DNA of 64,000 nucleotides, from NCBI RefSeq assembly GCF_028618525.1, contig NZ_JAQITC010000001.1:1-64000 (forward strand). Reading direction: 5' to 3'. Below are positions 39,355 to 49,646 of this stretch, one piece after another. The translations under genes and the position numbers were made by a program. The notes under the pieces were generated by a model. It made no database searches, was not told the origin of the DNA, and saw nothing but the letters and a program-made list of their open reading frames with translations. Each line of letters opens with the position of its first letter. The first letter of the stretch is position 1. This DNA is from Bartonella sp. AU55XJBT. GTDB lineage: Bacteria > Pseudomonadota > Alphaproteobacteria > Rhizobiales > Rhizobiaceae.

Positions 39355-40575
39355 ATGCGTCGTGTTGTTGTAACCGGAATGGGAATTGTTTCCGCGATTG
39401 GAAATGACCCCCAAGCCGTTTTAACCAGTTTACGTGAAGCAAAATCCGGAATTTCTTACGCACCTCAATATGCTGAGTTAGGCTTTCGTAGCAGAGTTTA
39501 CGGTAAGCCTGATATTAATATAGAAGAACGCGTTGACCGACGCGCTTTACGTTTTCATGGACGTGGAACAGCATGGAATCATATTGCAATGGATCAAGCA
39601 ATTGCTGATGCTGGTTTAGAGCCTCATGAAGTATCAAACGAACACACAGGGATTATTATGGGTTCCGGAGGTGCTTCAACGCAGTCAATCGTAGAAGCAG
39701 CCGATATTACACGCCAAAAGGGTCCAAAGCGTGTTGGGCCTTTTGTTGTGCCTAAAGCGATGAGTTCTACAGCTTCAGCAACACTGGCAACTTTTTTTAA
39801 GATAAAAGGGGTCAACTATTCAATCTCTTCAGCTTGTGCTACCTCCAATCATTGTATTGGAAACGCTTATGAAATGATCCAATATGGTAAACAGGACCGC
39901 GTCTTTGCCGGTGGCTGCGAGGATTTGGATTGGACACTCTCTGTTTTATTTGATGCTATGGGCGCTATGTCTAGTAGATATAATGACATCCCTCATAAAG
40001 CTTCACGGGCCTACGATGTCAATCGTGATGGATTTGTTATTGCTGGAGGTGCTGGCGTTTTAGTCCTTGAAGAACTAGAATGTGCTAAAGCCCGTGGGGC
40101 AAAAATCTATGGAGAAATCGTTGGATATGGTGCGACATCCGATGGACATGATATGGTTGCTCCATCAGGAGAGGGAGCAGAACGGTGCATGCGCATGGCC
40201 CTTGCAAAAGTCCACGATAAAATTGATTATATCAATCCCCATGCAACAGCAACACCTGTTGGAGATCCTCCTGAAATAGAAGCTATCCGCCGTATTTTTG
40301 GAGCAGGTGATCAATGCCCCCCCATTTCTGCTACCAAATCTCTAACAGGGCATTCCTTAGGAGCCGCAGGTGTTCACGAAGCAATCTATACATTGTTAAT
40401 GATGAATCATAATTTTATCTGTGAAAGTGCCCATATCGAAGAACTGGATCCAGCTTTTGCTGATATGCCAATTGTTCGTGAACGACGCGATCATCAACAA
40501 CTGAATACCGTATTGTCAAATACTTTTGGCTTTGGCGGTACCAATGCAACGCTTATTTTTCAACGCTATGTATAA
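39355..40575 (+). CDS. fabB: 3-oxoacyl-ACP synthase I
   Basis: Condensing enzyme that elongates unsaturated acyl-ACP. The 406-residue thiolase fold has the catalytic triad: Cys in SSACATSNH near residue 163, His in [11 protein letters not shown] near 298, and His in [12 protein letters not shown] near 333. A strong GGAGG lies 5 nt before ATG 39355. Partnered with FabA as in other proteobacterial fabAB pairs; 56 nt after fabA. Confidence 0.97.
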   Translation: MRRVVVTGMGIVSAIGNDPQAVLTSLREAKSGISYAPQYAELGFRSRVYGKPDINIEERVDRRALRFHGRGTAWNHIAMDQAIADAGLEPHEVSNEHTGIIMGSGGASTQSIVEAADITRQKGPKRVGPFVVPKAMSSTASATLATFFKIKGVNYSISSACATSNHCIGNAYEMIQYGKQDRVFAGGCEDLDWTLSVLFDAMGAMSSRYNDIPHKASRAYDVNRDGFVIAGGAGVLVLEELECAKARGAKIYGEIVGYGATSDGHDMVAPSGEGAERCMRMALAKVHDKIDYINPHATATPVGDPPEIEAIRRIFGAGDQCPPISATKSLTGHSLGAAGVHEAIYTLLMMNHNFICESAHIEELDPAFADMPIVRERRDHQQLNTVLSNTFGFGGTNATLIFQRYV

Positions 40576-40623
40576 ATGAAAGTTCTTAGTAATTGAAAAA
40601 AATACGGTCTTACGGAGAATAAT

Positions 40624-41442
40624 ATGAAAGGTTTGATGGAGGGCAAACGTGGCCTTATTATGGGAATTGCGAATGACCATTCAATTGCTTGGGGCATTGC
40701 CTGTCAACTCGCACAAGCAGGAGCTGAATTAGCCTTAACTTATCAAGGAGATGCTTTCGGAAAACGTGTTCAGCCTCTAGCAGATAAGCTTGGCTGCAAA
40801 TTAGTTCTAGAGTGTGATGTTGAAAAAATTGAAAATGTTGATGAGGTCTTTGAAAAACTTGAAAAAGAATGGAAAACAATTGATTTTATTGTCCATGCTA
40901 TTGGTTTTTCAGATAAAAATCAGCTAAAAGGGCGTTACGTTGATGTTACAACGCGTGAAAACTTTCAACGTACAATGGTTATTTCAGCTTATTCCTTTAC
41001 TGAAATTGCTCAGCGTGCAGAAAAGCTTATGCCTCATGGAGGAGCACTTTTAACCCTTACCTATGGCGCTTCACAGCAAGTTGTCCCTAATTATAATATC
41101 ATGGGGGTTGCTAAAGCTGCTTTAGAAGCTATGGTCCGTTATTTAGCGGCAGACTTTGGCCCGCAAAATATCCGCGTCAATGCGATTTCAGCTGGTCCTG
41201 TTAGAACCTTAGCGGGTAATGGTATTGCAGCTGCACGTGCAATATTTTCACACCAACGACGTAATGCCCCATTACGTCGTACCGTGGATATTCATGAAAT
41301 TGGAAAATCCGCGCTTTATCTCCTCTCTGACTTGTCATCAGGCGTTACAGGTGAAATTCACTATGTTGATTCAGGCTATAATATCATGTCTATGCCAATA
41401 CTTGAAGAACTGAAAAAAACTGAAGACTCCCAAGAAGGATAA
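40624..41442 (+). CDS. fabI: Enoyl-ACP reductase (NADH)
   Basis: Last reduction step of fatty-acid elongation. The 272-residue SDR-type protein shows the FabI nucleotide motif GIANDHSIAWGIA (near 14-26), the active-site Tyr-x6-Lys in NYNIMGVAKAA near 157-167, and the substrate-loop region RTLAGNGI near 194. Target of triclosan in the family. ATG at 40624 follows CGGAGAA. Third gene of the fab operon. Confidence 0.96.
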   Translation: MKGLMEGKRGLIMGIANDHSIAWGIACQLAQAGAELALTYQGDAFGKRVQPLADKLGCKLVLECDVEKIENVDEVFEKLEKEWKTIDFIVHAIGFSDKNQLKGRYVDVTTRENFQRTMVISAYSFTEIAQRAEKLMPHGGALLTLTYGASQQVVPNYNIMGVAKAALEAMVRYLAADFGPQNIRVNAISAGPVRTLAGNGIAAARAIFSHQRRNAPLRRTVDIHEIGKSALYLLSDLSSGVTGEIHYVDSGYNIMSMPILEELKKTEDSQEG

Positions 41443-41936
41443 AAAACATCCGACTTCAAAAATAAAATCGCTCATCTGTAGAGTCCTTTGTTTGCATAGT
41501 GATGAGTGCTTTCTCTACTAGATTAAATCTCATGGGGAAAGCCTTCAAATCCAATCTATTGCATAAAAGCTATTAAACGCACAAATAATATTGGAAATCG
41601 GATAATAGAAAATTTCTAGCTTAACTTTATATAAATAAGGTGCTACTCCCCTATAAATTTTCTACTATTCTTCAAATATTATTAGCGTTTAAGAGAAAAT
41701 TAAAATATCTCTTTCATTACATTAGACAAACATATGTAAGTAGAAATAATAAATTATTTTCAAAGAGATACTTAACAAGAGCCAAAACTTTTATATTTCA
41801 ACTCTACTTCATAAAAAAATCGAATGATATGAATCTGTAATTTTCTGAGATATAACAGACTTATACAATCATCAACACAATCTATTTTATATTTCTATTT
41901 GTTACGATTGAAATTATTTAAGAATACAGGATACTA
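41443..41936. other. 494-bp gap between convergent fabI and gpsA
   Basis: AT-rich. A weak CTCATC/GATGAG pair at 41471-41506 could be part of a terminator, but no strong stem with a T-tract was found. No gene seen. Confidence 0.45.
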
Positions 41937-42941
41937 CTATATTTCATCCTTGAGAGTGCGACTCAATAATGTATTAGCCGCTTCAGTTATGTCTTTACCA
42001 CAATAGAGAATTTGATAAATTTGTTCTACAATAGGCACTTCCACCCCAATACGTTGCGCTAACATATGTACTTCCTTGGTATTTAAGTACCCTTCCACAA
42101 CCTGACCAATTTTTTTTTCCGCTTCTTTTATACCTATTCCTTTACCAAGAAGTATTCCAAAACGGCGATTACGTGATTGATTATCAGTACATGTCAAAAC
42201 CAGATCACCTAAGCCTGTCATTCCCATAAATGTGGAAAGCTCAGCCCCCATAGCGCCCCCTAAACGACTGATTTCAGCTAATCCTCGTGTGATGAGAGCT
42301 GTTCGTGCATTTGCCCCAAATCCCATGCCATCTGATATTCCTGCACCAATAGCAATAACATTTTTGACGGCTCCCCCTAATTGAACACCAATCATATCTG
42401 AGCTTTTATAAACTCTAAAACTTTTGTCACAATGAAAAAGTTGCTGCAATTCTTTAGCAAACTCAACATCAGAAGCAGCTATCGTCATTGCAGTAGGCCA
42501 ACCAATAGCGAGTTCTTTAGCAAAAGTTGGTCCAGAAAAAACAGCTAAAGGGATTTTTTCACCTAAAATCTCACGAGCAACTTCTTGTAAAAAACGTCCT
42601 GTACCCTGTTCTAAGCCTTTCGTTGCCCAAATAACACGTGAATGTTTATCCAAATAAGGCTGAATATTATACAACACTTGATGAAATACATGGCTTGGAA
42701 CAGCGATTAGTATATTGTCACTTGCTGTTATTGCAGTTGCAAGCGAATCTTCAAGTAACAAATTTTCAGGAAATTGAATATCGGGCAAATATACTTGATT
42801 ACAACGTTGTTCTTGTAATTTCTCGATGTGTTGAGAATTATATCCCCAAAGTAAAACATTATGACCATTACGAGCAAGAGCAATCGCTAACGCAGTACCA
42901 AAAGAACCAGCACCAATAACTGTCATTGCAACGGTTTTCAT
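41937..42941 (-). CDS. gpsA: Glycerol-3-phosphate dehydrogenase (NAD(P)+)
   Basis: Reduces dihydroxyacetone phosphate to sn-glycerol-3-phosphate for phospholipid synthesis. The 334 residues start with the Rossmann motif [19 protein letters not shown] (8-26). [10 protein letters not shown] and FSGPTFAKE (near 140) follow, and the catalytic lysine is in [13 protein letters not shown] near 190. The length matches the family. It stands alone near the fab operon, a sensible but unlinked lipid context. Confidence 0.97.
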   Translation of the reverse strand: MKTVAMTVIGAGSFGTALAIALARNGHNVLLWGYNSQHIEKLQEQRCNQVYLPDIQFPENLLLEDSLATAITASDNILIAVPSHVFHQVLYNIQPYLDKHSRVIWATKGLEQGTGRFLQEVAREILGEKIPLAVFSGPTFAKELAIGWPTAMTIAASDVEFAKELQQLFHCDKSFRVYKSSDMIGVQLGGAVKNVIAIGAGISDGMGFGANARTALITRGLAEISRLGGAMGAELSTFMGMTGLGDLVLTCTDNQSRNRRFGILLGKGIGIKEAEKKIGQVVEGYLNTKEVHMLAQRIGVEVPIVEQIYQILYCGKDITEAANTLLSRTLKDEI

Positions 42942-43346
42942 TAAGTTTTCTGATTATTCTCTAAATTGTCGATTTCAGTTGCACGCTATTATTATAAATA
43001 ACTTCAATGCTCTCTTTAATATAAATCTTGTAAAACTACAATGTTACTTCTTCGTAGCTTTATCTCACATAAACATAAAAATGTGTTCTTCACGCTCTCT
43101 TTATCTGTATTGAACTGTACAAATACCATCCTTTGTATATTCTACAAATAGCTCTCTATCTCAAAAATCAAAGCTTGACTAAATGCACAATGGATCGTCT
43201 TCTTAAAAATAAAAGCACGTCCAAAATCATGATATGCATTCTATTGATATCTTACCCTTAACCTCCTCTTCATATCCTACGAATCTTTGCGAGTCCCCCT
43301 GTAGAGCTTATGCATGCCACATCAGCTCTACAGGTATTTCTCACAA
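42942..43346. other. 405-bp region between gpsA and cyoD
   Basis: No gene seen. It contains the stem-loop 43298-43334 just past cyoD and, at the left, the gpsA upstream region. Confidence 0.5.
43298..43334 (-). terminator. Perfect 11-bp stem-loop just past cyoD
   Basis: CCTGTAGAGCT and AGCTCTACAGG are exact complements around a 15-nt loop, beginning about 12 nt after the cyoD stop. There is no T-tract on the minus strand, so it may be an mRNA-stabilising hairpin rather than a true terminator. Part of the arm resembles the CTACAGG word of the adjacent cyoD repeats. Confidence 0.4.
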
Positions 43347-44135
43347 CTATTCCACAGGAGAGTGCATACTTGGAGTTTGCTCCATGGGCACTTCTGAACC
43401 AGGCACTTGATCTACAGGAGTCTGCATACTTGGAACTTGCTCCATAGGTACTTCTGAACCAGGCGCTTGATCTACAGGAGTCTGCATACTTGGAACTTGC
43501 TCCATAGGTACTTCTGAACCAGGCGCTTGATCTACAGGAGTCTGCATACTCGGAACTTGCTCCATAGGTACTTCTGAACCAGGCGCTTGATCTACAGGAG
43601 TCTGCATACTCGGAACTTGCTCTATAGGCATTTCTGAACCAGGTACTTGATCTACAGCAGATTGCATACTTGGAGTTTGCTCCATGGAAATTTCTGAGTT
43701 CAGCGTCTTTTCTGGCTGTTTTCTTACAGATATATCTTTATTTGATAGCTGCCCAGATACTGAAGAATCATCCATTCTTGATATTTCTGGTTCAATAACA
43801 CGTCCTGAACCACCCATCATATTATAATTCAAATGGGAAATAGCCCACCACGTACCCCCAATAATAACAAAAACGCAAATAGCAGCAAACCATAAAGCGC
43901 TTAAATTCCACTTAGCATCTGGACCAGAGCTCAAGTGTAAAAAGAAAACAATTTGTACTATAATCTGAATAATTGCCATCCCAATAAGATACGCAACCTT
44001 TGTACTAATTGCCCAACTTTCCATCATTCCATACATTACAGGAATAAAAGAACCTAAAGTGAAAAATACAGCCAGAATAAAACCGACCAAATAGGAACCA
44101 GTACTGGGACCATGTGTTTCTTTTTGCATGCTCAT
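43347..44135 (-). CDS. cyoD: Cytochrome o ubiquinol oxidase subunit IV with repetitive C-terminal tail
   Basis: Residues 1-110 are a normal CyoD: three transmembrane helices (SYLVGFILAVFFTLG; VAYLIGMAIIQIIVQIVFFLHL; LWFAAICVFVIIGGTWW) that help assemble the oxidase. CyoD in other bacteria is about 110-130 residues; here about 150 more follow. From about residue 160 these form a 20-residue repeat with consensus SMQTPVDQAPGSEVPMEQVP in about five and a half copies. The tail is Pro/Glu/Gln-rich, acidic and without hydrophobic segments. ATG at 44135 overlaps the cyoC stop by 1 nt and has AGGAG 7 nt upstream; an upstream frame extension to 44180 lies inside cyoC. Last gene of cyoABCD. Confidence 0.92.
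   Translation of the reverse strand: MSMQKETHGPSTGSYLVGFILAVFFTLGSFIPVMYGMMESWAISTKVAYLIGMAIIQIIVQIVFFLHLSSGPDAKWNLSALWFAAICVFVIIGGTWWAISHLNYNMMGGSGRVIEPEISRMDDSSVSGQLSNKDISVRKQPEKTLNSEISMEQTPSMQSAVDQVPGSEMPIEQVPSMQTPVDQAPGSEVPMEQVPSMQTPVDQAPGSEVPMEQVPSMQTPVDQAPGSEVPMEQVPSMQTPVDQVPGSEVPMEQTPSMHSPVE
43351..43697 (-). repeat. 60-bp in-frame tandem repeats in cyoD
   Basis: Exact 60-bp period with five full units between 43381 and 43680 and partial units at both ends. The central units differ at only a few bases; outer units are more diverged. Each unit encodes 20 residues, so copy-number change keeps the frame. Confidence 0.95.
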
Positions 44136-44803
44136 CACAACGCTCCTAACAGATAAACCATGGTGAAAACACCAACCCATACAATATCAAGTAAATGCCA
44201 AAAAATGGAAAGGCATGCTAAACGCGTTTTATTATTCTGATCCAAGCCATTATGACGGAGATGAAAAAACATCACAACCATCCAAAGAAGACCAACACTT
44301 ACGTGAAGTCCATGGGTGCCAACCAAAGCAAAGAATGCTGACCAATAAGCAGAGAGAATTTCTCGACCAAAAAGCTGTAAACCTGTTGCAGGATCGATAC
44401 CCGCATAAGCATTTGGATCATAATAAAAGACCTCACCCAATAATTCATGGAATTCATAAAGTTCCATACCAATGAAGCAACACCCAAATGCAAAGGTTAT
44501 GGCCATCCATAAACGCACACCACTGATGTTATTTTTATGTGCCTGTACCATTGCAAAGCCATAAGTGACGGATGAAAACAATAAGAAAGCAGTCTCAACT
44601 AAAACAAACTTTAAATCTATAAATTCATTGCCCGCTTTACCGCCCCCATAAGAAGCAGAAAAGACAGCAAAACTTGAAAAAAGTGTCGAAAACAGGATCA
44701 AGTCTGAAAGAATATAGACCCAAAAACCAAACGTCATGACCGAGCTACTATCGTGGTGAAGTTTATCCACAGTACTCGCATTATTCATTGTTACTGCACT
44801 CAT
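44135..44803 (-). CDS. cyoC: Cytochrome o ubiquinol oxidase subunit III
   Basis: Heme-copper oxidase subunit III, 222 residues with five transmembrane helices (FGFWVYILSDLILFSTLFSSF; TAFLLFSSVTYGFAM; LVGTHGLHVSVGLLWMVVM and others). The conserved GTHGLHVSVG segment is near residue 155-164. The start overlaps the cyoB stop by 4 nt (ATGA). Confidence 0.96.
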   Translation of the reverse strand: MSAVTMNNASTVDKLHHDSSSVMTFGFWVYILSDLILFSTLFSSFAVFSASYGGGKAGNEFIDLKFVLVETAFLLFSSVTYGFAMVQAHKNNISGVRLWMAITFAFGCCFIGMELYEFHELLGEVFYYDPNAYAGIDPATGLQLFGREILSAYWSAFFALVGTHGLHVSVGLLWMVVMFFHLRHNGLDQNNKTRLACLSIFWHLLDIVWVGVFTMVYLLGAL

Positions 44804-46818
44804 ACTGTCACTCCTTGTTTTTTAAGAACAGCTGTAAAGGCATCTTCAGTTTTTTGTACTTCTTCAGCTGAAATATAATAACCATGGTGATCACCTGTTA
44901 ATGAATGACACACAAGCGTTGCAATAAAACCAACCAGTCCGATCGCAACAAGCCACCAAATGTGCCAAACAAGTGCAAACCCAACAACTAATGAGAAGAA
45001 GCCAGCAATAATTCCAGCCGATGTATTCGACGGCATATGAATTTTTGTAAATCCACTTGTCGGACGTTGATAACCACTTTTCTTCATATTCCAATAAGCA
45101 TCATCAGACTGTATCTTTGGAAGAAGAGCAAAATTATAGGAAGGAGGCGGTGAAGAGGTAAACCATTCAAGTGTACGTGCATCACCCCAAGAATCATTTA
45201 ACGTTACCGGTAAGTGACCTTTATGCTTAATACCGTACCAAATTGCCAAAACAACCTGTAACACAAAACAAAGGATACCAAGTAAGATAATAAAAGCACC
45301 TAGAGCAGCAATAATAAACATCGGCTGCCAACTAGGTTCCATGTAATGCTGAAGACGACGCGTCGCTCCCATTAGCCCAAGGGCATAAACAGGGAAAAAG
45401 GCAAGATAAAAACCAATAAACCAACACCAGAAAGATGCAATCCCTAGCATACGATTTGGTTTATAACCAAAAACTTTTGGAAACCAAAAAGCAAGTCCAG
45501 CTAAATAAGCAAAAACCACACCTCCAATAATTGTATGGTGGAAATGCGCTACTAAAAAGAGCGAGTTATGAAACTGCCAATCAGCAGGAACAATCGATAA
45601 TAAAACACCGGTTAATCCACCACCAACAAAGGTAAAGATCATGCCTATGCACCAAAGCATTGGAGGTTCAAAGCGTATCCTTCCTTTATACATCGTGAGC
45701 AACCAATTGAAAACTTTTACACCTGTTGGAACGGCAATAATCATCGTTGCGATACTAAAAAAGGTATTTACAGCTTCACCGCCACCCATTGTGAAGAAAT
45801 GATGCCCCCAAACAAGAAGCGAAAGAATCAAAATAACCAACATGGCCCATATCATGGAAGTGTAACCAAAGAGGCGTTTTGAAGAAAAAGTTGATACGAC
45901 CTCAGAAACAATTCCAAAAGCAGGAACAACCAAAACATAAACCTCTGGATGACCAAAAACCCAAACATAGTTAATCCATACCATTGGATTTCCGCCACCA
46001 ACATTGGTAAAGAAATTCATGCTCAGATAACGATCACAGGCCAAAAGTGCAAAGGCTACAGTTAAGACAGGATAAATCACTAAAATAAGGACATTACTGA
46101 CAAAAGCGCTCCAACAAAAAACAGGCATTCTCATCATTGTCATTCCAGGAGCACGCATCTTAATCATTGTTGCAACGAAATTGATTGCCCCCATAGTTGT
46201 CGCAATACCAGAAAGCTGAAGTGACCATAAATAATAGTCTACCCCTGTATCTGGACTCGTTTGCAACTCTGTAAAAGGTGGATACATGAGCCAACCACCA
46301 CGACCAAAATTACCAACACCTAGCGATATATTAATCAAGATTGCTCCAGCTGCTGTAATCCAAAAACCTAGATTATTTGCAAAGGGAAAAGCAACATCAC
46401 GCGCACCAATTTGAAGCGGTATAAGATAATTGAAAAGACCAAATAAAATGGGCGTAGCCATGAAAAAAATCATGATCGTGCCATGCGCCGAAAAAATTTG
46501 ATCAAAATGCTCAGGGGGCAAATAACCTGCTGTCTCACTCCCAAGAGCTAAAGCTTGATGCGTTCGCATCATAAGCGCGTCCGCAAAACCGCGAACAAGC
46601 ATAATAATTCCAAGTACTATATACATAATACCGATACGTTTATGGTCAACAGTTGTAATCCAATTTCGCCATAAAATCCCCCACCACCCAAGCGCCGTTA
46701 AAGCAACAAAAGCAACTAAACCAATTACAACAATCGCGATACATGTATATAAAACGATCGGCTCATGTGCAAGCGCATGAAAAGCACCTGCCGTAGGATC
46801 TGTAAGTCTTCCAAACAT
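44800..46818 (-). CDS. cyoB: Cytochrome o ubiquinol oxidase subunit I
   Basis: Catalytic, proton-pumping subunit with low-spin heme b and the heme o3-CuB centre. The 672-residue length equals the family norm (E. coli 663). Visible are the heme ligand region FSAHGTIMIFFMATP, the CuB/proton-channel motif FGHPEVYVLVVPAFG (Glu and cross-linked His-Tyr), the CuB histidines in VWGHHFF and the heme ligands in VAHFHHTIIGG. It oxidises ubiquinol in the inner membrane. 75 nt after cyoA. Confidence 0.98.
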   Translation of the reverse strand: MFGRLTDPTAGAFHALAHEPIVLYTCIAIVVIGLVAFVALTALGWWGILWRNWITTVDHKRIGIMYIVLGIIMLVRGFADALMMRTHQALALGSETAGYLPPEHFDQIFSAHGTIMIFFMATPILFGLFNYLIPLQIGARDVAFPFANNLGFWITAAGAILINISLGVGNFGRGGWLMYPPFTELQTSPDTGVDYYLWSLQLSGIATTMGAINFVATMIKMRAPGMTMMRMPVFCWSAFVSNVLILVIYPVLTVAFALLACDRYLSMNFFTNVGGGNPMVWINYVWVFGHPEVYVLVVPAFGIVSEVVSTFSSKRLFGYTSMIWAMLVILILSLLVWGHHFFTMGGGEAVNTFFSIATMIIAVPTGVKVFNWLLTMYKGRIRFEPPMLWCIGMIFTFVGGGLTGVLLSIVPADWQFHNSLFLVAHFHHTIIGGVVFAYLAGLAFWFPKVFGYKPNRMLGIASFWCWFIGFYLAFFPVYALGLMGATRRLQHYMEPSWQPMFIIAALGAFIILLGILCFVLQVVLAIWYGIKHKGHLPVTLNDSWGDARTLEWFTSSPPPSYNFALLPKIQSDDAYWNMKKSGYQRPTSGFTKIHMPSNTSAGIIAGFFSLVVGFALVWHIWWLVAIGLVGFIATLVCHSLTGDHHGYYISAEEVQKTEDAFTAVLKKQGVTV

Positions 46819-46893
46819 TTCTCAACCCATTTCAAATGAAATTCAAGTTTAAAAGAAACCTTATGTTAAAAGGGCTCTTTCTCTATTGATCCT

Positions 46894-47865
46894 TTAAATA
46901 ACATCAGGATCAAATACTGAACACAATGCACCCCACAGTGTCTGAGCAGCAGCACGTTTCATTAAATCTTCATTACATACCGTATTTTCACCGACACATC
47001 GATTAACAATACGATAGTAAAGCCGCTTCTCAACGGGTGCAAAATAACGAACCTCAGCATCTTTCTCTTTCGCAGCAATATCACCCATACGAGGCGCAAT
47101 AGAAAGTTGACGATAAGACTTACGATCAAGTGCTCGACCATTAGCCCGAGCTTTTACAATCCAATCTTCAAAATCCTGCGAAGACACAGAATGCCACTTA
47201 AACCGCATCCCTGAAAAACCATCGCCGCTGTAATTTGCTGAGGTCCCCTTGAATACGCCTTGTTCTTCAGCGATCAAATGCAACTTAGCATTCATCTGCG
47301 GCATAGCGTAAAGAACTGTACCCAATTTAGGGACCCAAAAGGCATTGACAGAATTTTCTGACGTCAATTGCAATAAAACTTGACGTCCTTTAGGCGCGTA
47401 AATTTCATTGACCGATGCAACACCATATTGAGGATAAATAAAAACCCATTTCCAATCAAGAGCTATAGCATCAATCTGCAACGGCTCTCCTTCACCCACA
47501 ACCTCTATTGGAAGAGGCTTAGCAGGCTCAAGCTTATAGGTATAATAAGCCGCTAGTGAACCCAAAACCATTACAATTACAATTGGGATACCCCACATTA
47601 CAGCTTCAATTTTATTTGAATGCGCCCAATCAGGAGAATAGTTCGCTTTCGTATTCGAAGCACGATATTTTATCGCTAAAAATACCACACTCACCATGAC
47701 TGGAATGACAACACAAAGCATAACAAGCACACAAACAACAATCAAAATGAGCTGCTGACGTGCTACATAACCTGATGGCTGAAGGACATCCATTTTACAA
47801 CCAGACAAAAGCAGTGCTCCCCCTAAAATCACAAGCATTCCTAATTGTCGAACAAAGCTTTTCAT
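46894..47865 (-). CDS. cyoA: Cytochrome o ubiquinol oxidase subunit II (lipoprotein)
   Basis: A 323-residue membrane-anchored periplasmic subunit. The signal peptide ends in a lipobox LLLSGC with Cys about 23. Two transmembrane helices follow (LILIVVCVLVMLCVVIPVMV; VMWGIPIVIVMVLGSLAAYY). The cupredoxin domain contains LDWKWVFIYPQYG, but, as in quinol oxidases, it lacks the CuA ligand cluster. First gene of cyoABCD. A final extension (MKRAAAQTLWGALCSVF) follows the cupredoxin domain. No cyoE gene is adjacent. Confidence 0.97.
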   Translation of the reverse strand: MKSFVRQLGMLVILGGALLLSGCKMDVLQPSGYVARQQLILIVVCVLVMLCVVIPVMVSVVFLAIKYRASNTKANYSPDWAHSNKIEAVMWGIPIVIVMVLGSLAAYYTYKLEPAKPLPIEVVGEGEPLQIDAIALDWKWVFIYPQYGVASVNEIYAPKGRQVLLQLTSENSVNAFWVPKLGTVLYAMPQMNAKLHLIAEEQGVFKGTSANYSGDGFSGMRFKWHSVSSQDFEDWIVKARANGRALDRKSYRQLSIAPRMGDIAAKEKDAEVRYFAPVEKRLYYRIVNRCVGENTVCNEDLMKRAAAQTLWGALCSVFDPDVI

Positions 47866-47919
47866 CTTCTTTTACCCCCGTCATATGCACTAAAAATTGC
47901 CATAAATATAATACCTCAT

Positions 47920-47947
47920 ATTGTACAGATTTGAAAATAATTATCAA
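47920..47947 (-). promoter_or_regulatory. Candidate cyo operon promoter (TTGATA-N16-TACAAT)
   Basis: On the minus strand TTGATA (47947-47942) and TACAAT (47925-47920) are separated by 16 nt. This would place transcription start about 45 nt before the cyoA ATG. It is a match to the vegetative consensus only. Confidence 0.4.
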
Positions 47948-47971
47948 GTGAATTCAATGCCTATATTATTC

Positions 47972-48439
47972 TTATCCAACGCTTAACTCTTTACCTTTAC
48001 AACTTATTAATTGTTTTGCAATATACTCAAGCGCAAACCGATATCCATCACTTCCAAACCCACTTATGAGAGCGTCTACACCTGCCGATGTGTAAGAATG
48101 GTGACGGAAAGTTTCCCGTTGATGAATATGGGATAAATGAACTTCTACTTTTGGCCCTGAAAACATTTTTAGAGCATCAAGAAGAGCAACAGATGTATGA
48201 CTGTAAGCCGCTGGGTTGATGATCAATCCAGAACTTAGCCCTATAGCTTCTTGTATCCATTCTACTAGCTGACCTTCATAGTTACTTTGATAAAAACTGA
48301 TGATAAAATTAGCTTTCTTTGCCCATTCTTTGCAACTTTTTTCTATATCTTCTAAAGTTTCAGTTCCATAAATTTCTGGCTCACGTTGACCCAGAAAATT
48401 TAAATTAGGACCATTTAAAATCGTTATCATCACAGACAT
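47972..48439 (-). CDS. aroQ: 3-dehydroquinate dehydratase, type II
   Basis: Shikimate-pathway enzyme converting 3-dehydroquinate to 3-dehydroshikimate; acts as a dodecamer. At about 155 residues it has the type II signatures NGPNLNFLGQREPEIYG (catalytic Arg and Tyr), YQSNYEGQLVEWI, INPAAYSHTSVALLDAL (Asn and His) and VEVHLSHIHQRETFRHHSYTS (catalytic His). I chose ATG 48439 because AAGGG lies 5-6 nt upstream; the longer frame to 48466 lacks this. Upstream gene is recF. Confidence 0.95.
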   Translation of the reverse strand: MSVMITILNGPNLNFLGQREPEIYGTETLEDIEKSCKEWAKKANFIISFYQSNYEGQLVEWIQEAIGLSSGLIINPAAYSHTSVALLDALKMFSGPKVEVHLSHIHQRETFRHHSYTSAGVDALISGFGSDGYRFALEYIAKQLISCKGKELSVG

Positions 48440-48492
48440 GGCAACCCTTTTCTTCTCGACCATCACTTATTAAAAAATATTTAGCATGTTTT

Positions 48493-49626
48493 TTACAGCA
48501 ATAAAGTGCCATCCTTAATCTCAAAAAATTCCGCGCGTCCTTTTAAGTCATCAAATAAAAGACGATCTGTTCCTGTCATAAATGTTTGCACAGCTAAATC
48601 ATCAAGAATATCAAATAAAGCAGCACGTCGATGTGAATCAAGATGAGCAGCCATTTCATCAAGAAGAAGAATGGGAGCCCTTTGCGATATCATACCTGTT
48701 AGACGAGCATGACACAAAACCAGACCTGTCAGCAACGCTTTTTGTTCGCCCGTTGAACAAGATGTTGCTGCTCTATTTTTATCCGCATAAAAAACTTGTA
48801 AATCTGTACGATGTGGTCCCTCTAATGTCCGCCCAGCAGCACGATCCATTGCACGATTACGCTGCAATTGATCACAAAATTGCTCTTCAACTTCAGTAGC
48901 TGATAGTCTCCTTAGAGCTGTTTCTAAAAAACCATCAATTTGCAAAAAAGCCCGTGGAAAAGGTATCTGAGATGGCATTTGTGTAAACATGTCATTTAAA
49001 AGCCTAATAACATCAATACGCGCCGCAGAAATAGCTGTCGCCAATTCTGCCATCTGCTTTTCTAAAGCATCAAACCAAGCAGTATCTTCATTGCCATCCA
49101 AAAATAAACGATTACGTGCGCGCATCGCTCTATCATAATCAGCTATGCGGCGCCTATGCAAAGGATCAATGGCCAAAACCATACGATCCAAAAAACGACG
49201 GCGCTCAAGCGAAGGACCTGTAAAAAGACTATCCATAGAGGGTGTTAAGATACTAATATGACTGTAATCTGTTAAACAATCACTTGGCGCATTCACACCA
49301 TTAATATGGACCTTTCGACTGTTATCGCTAACCTCCAAAGCTGTACCAATCTTTACTTCACCATAAAGAGCACATTCAAGACAGGCAAAGATAACAAATC
49401 CTTCACCACCTCCATCTATCAAGCTAATATCAGAATATGCAGCCCGTCGCAAACCACGACCCGGAGAAAGAAAAGATAACGCCTCTAAAAGATTCGTCTT
49501 ACCCGCACCGTTGTGGCCCGTGAAAACCACATGCTGACCCGAAAAATGAATATTAAAAAAAGAATAATTGCGATAACGTAAAAGCTTTAGCTGCCTCACA
49601 GACACTTTATGCACATGACTTGCCAT
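48493..49626 (-). CDS. recF: DNA replication/repair protein RecF
   Basis: SMC-like ATPase that loads RecA at gaps with RecOR. Walker A GHNGAGKTNLLEAL is near residues 37-50, the signature CSTGEQKALLTGL near 285-297, and Walker B PILLLDEMAAHLD near 317-329. The N-terminal KLLRYRNYSFFNIHF is typical. ATG at 49626 gives 377 aa; an in-frame TTG at 49635 has a better spaced AGGGG and could be the true start. It follows dnaN by about 20 nt, forming the dnaA-dnaN-recF block. Confidence 0.95.
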   Translation of the reverse strand: MASHVHKVSVRQLKLLRYRNYSFFNIHFSGQHVVFTGHNGAGKTNLLEALSFLSPGRGLRRAAYSDISLIDGGGEGFVIFACLECALYGEVKIGTALEVSDNSRKVHINGVNAPSDCLTDYSHISILTPSMDSLFTGPSLERRRFLDRMVLAIDPLHRRRIADYDRAMRARNRLFLDGNEDTAWFDALEKQMAELATAISAARIDVIRLLNDMFTQMPSQIPFPRAFLQIDGFLETALRRLSATEVEEQFCDQLQRNRAMDRAAGRTLEGPHRTDLQVFYADKNRAATSCSTGEQKALLTGLVLCHARLTGMISQRAPILLLDEMAAHLDSHRRAALFDILDDLAVQTFMTGTDRLLFDDLKGRAEFFEIKDGTLLL

Positions 49627-49646
49627 GCATTGCAAAATAATCGCCC

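Noticed and set aside
43351..43697. Possible CRISPR-like array of 60-bp repeats
   Set aside because: The repeats abut without unique spacers and stay in frame as the CyoD C-terminus; there are no cas genes.
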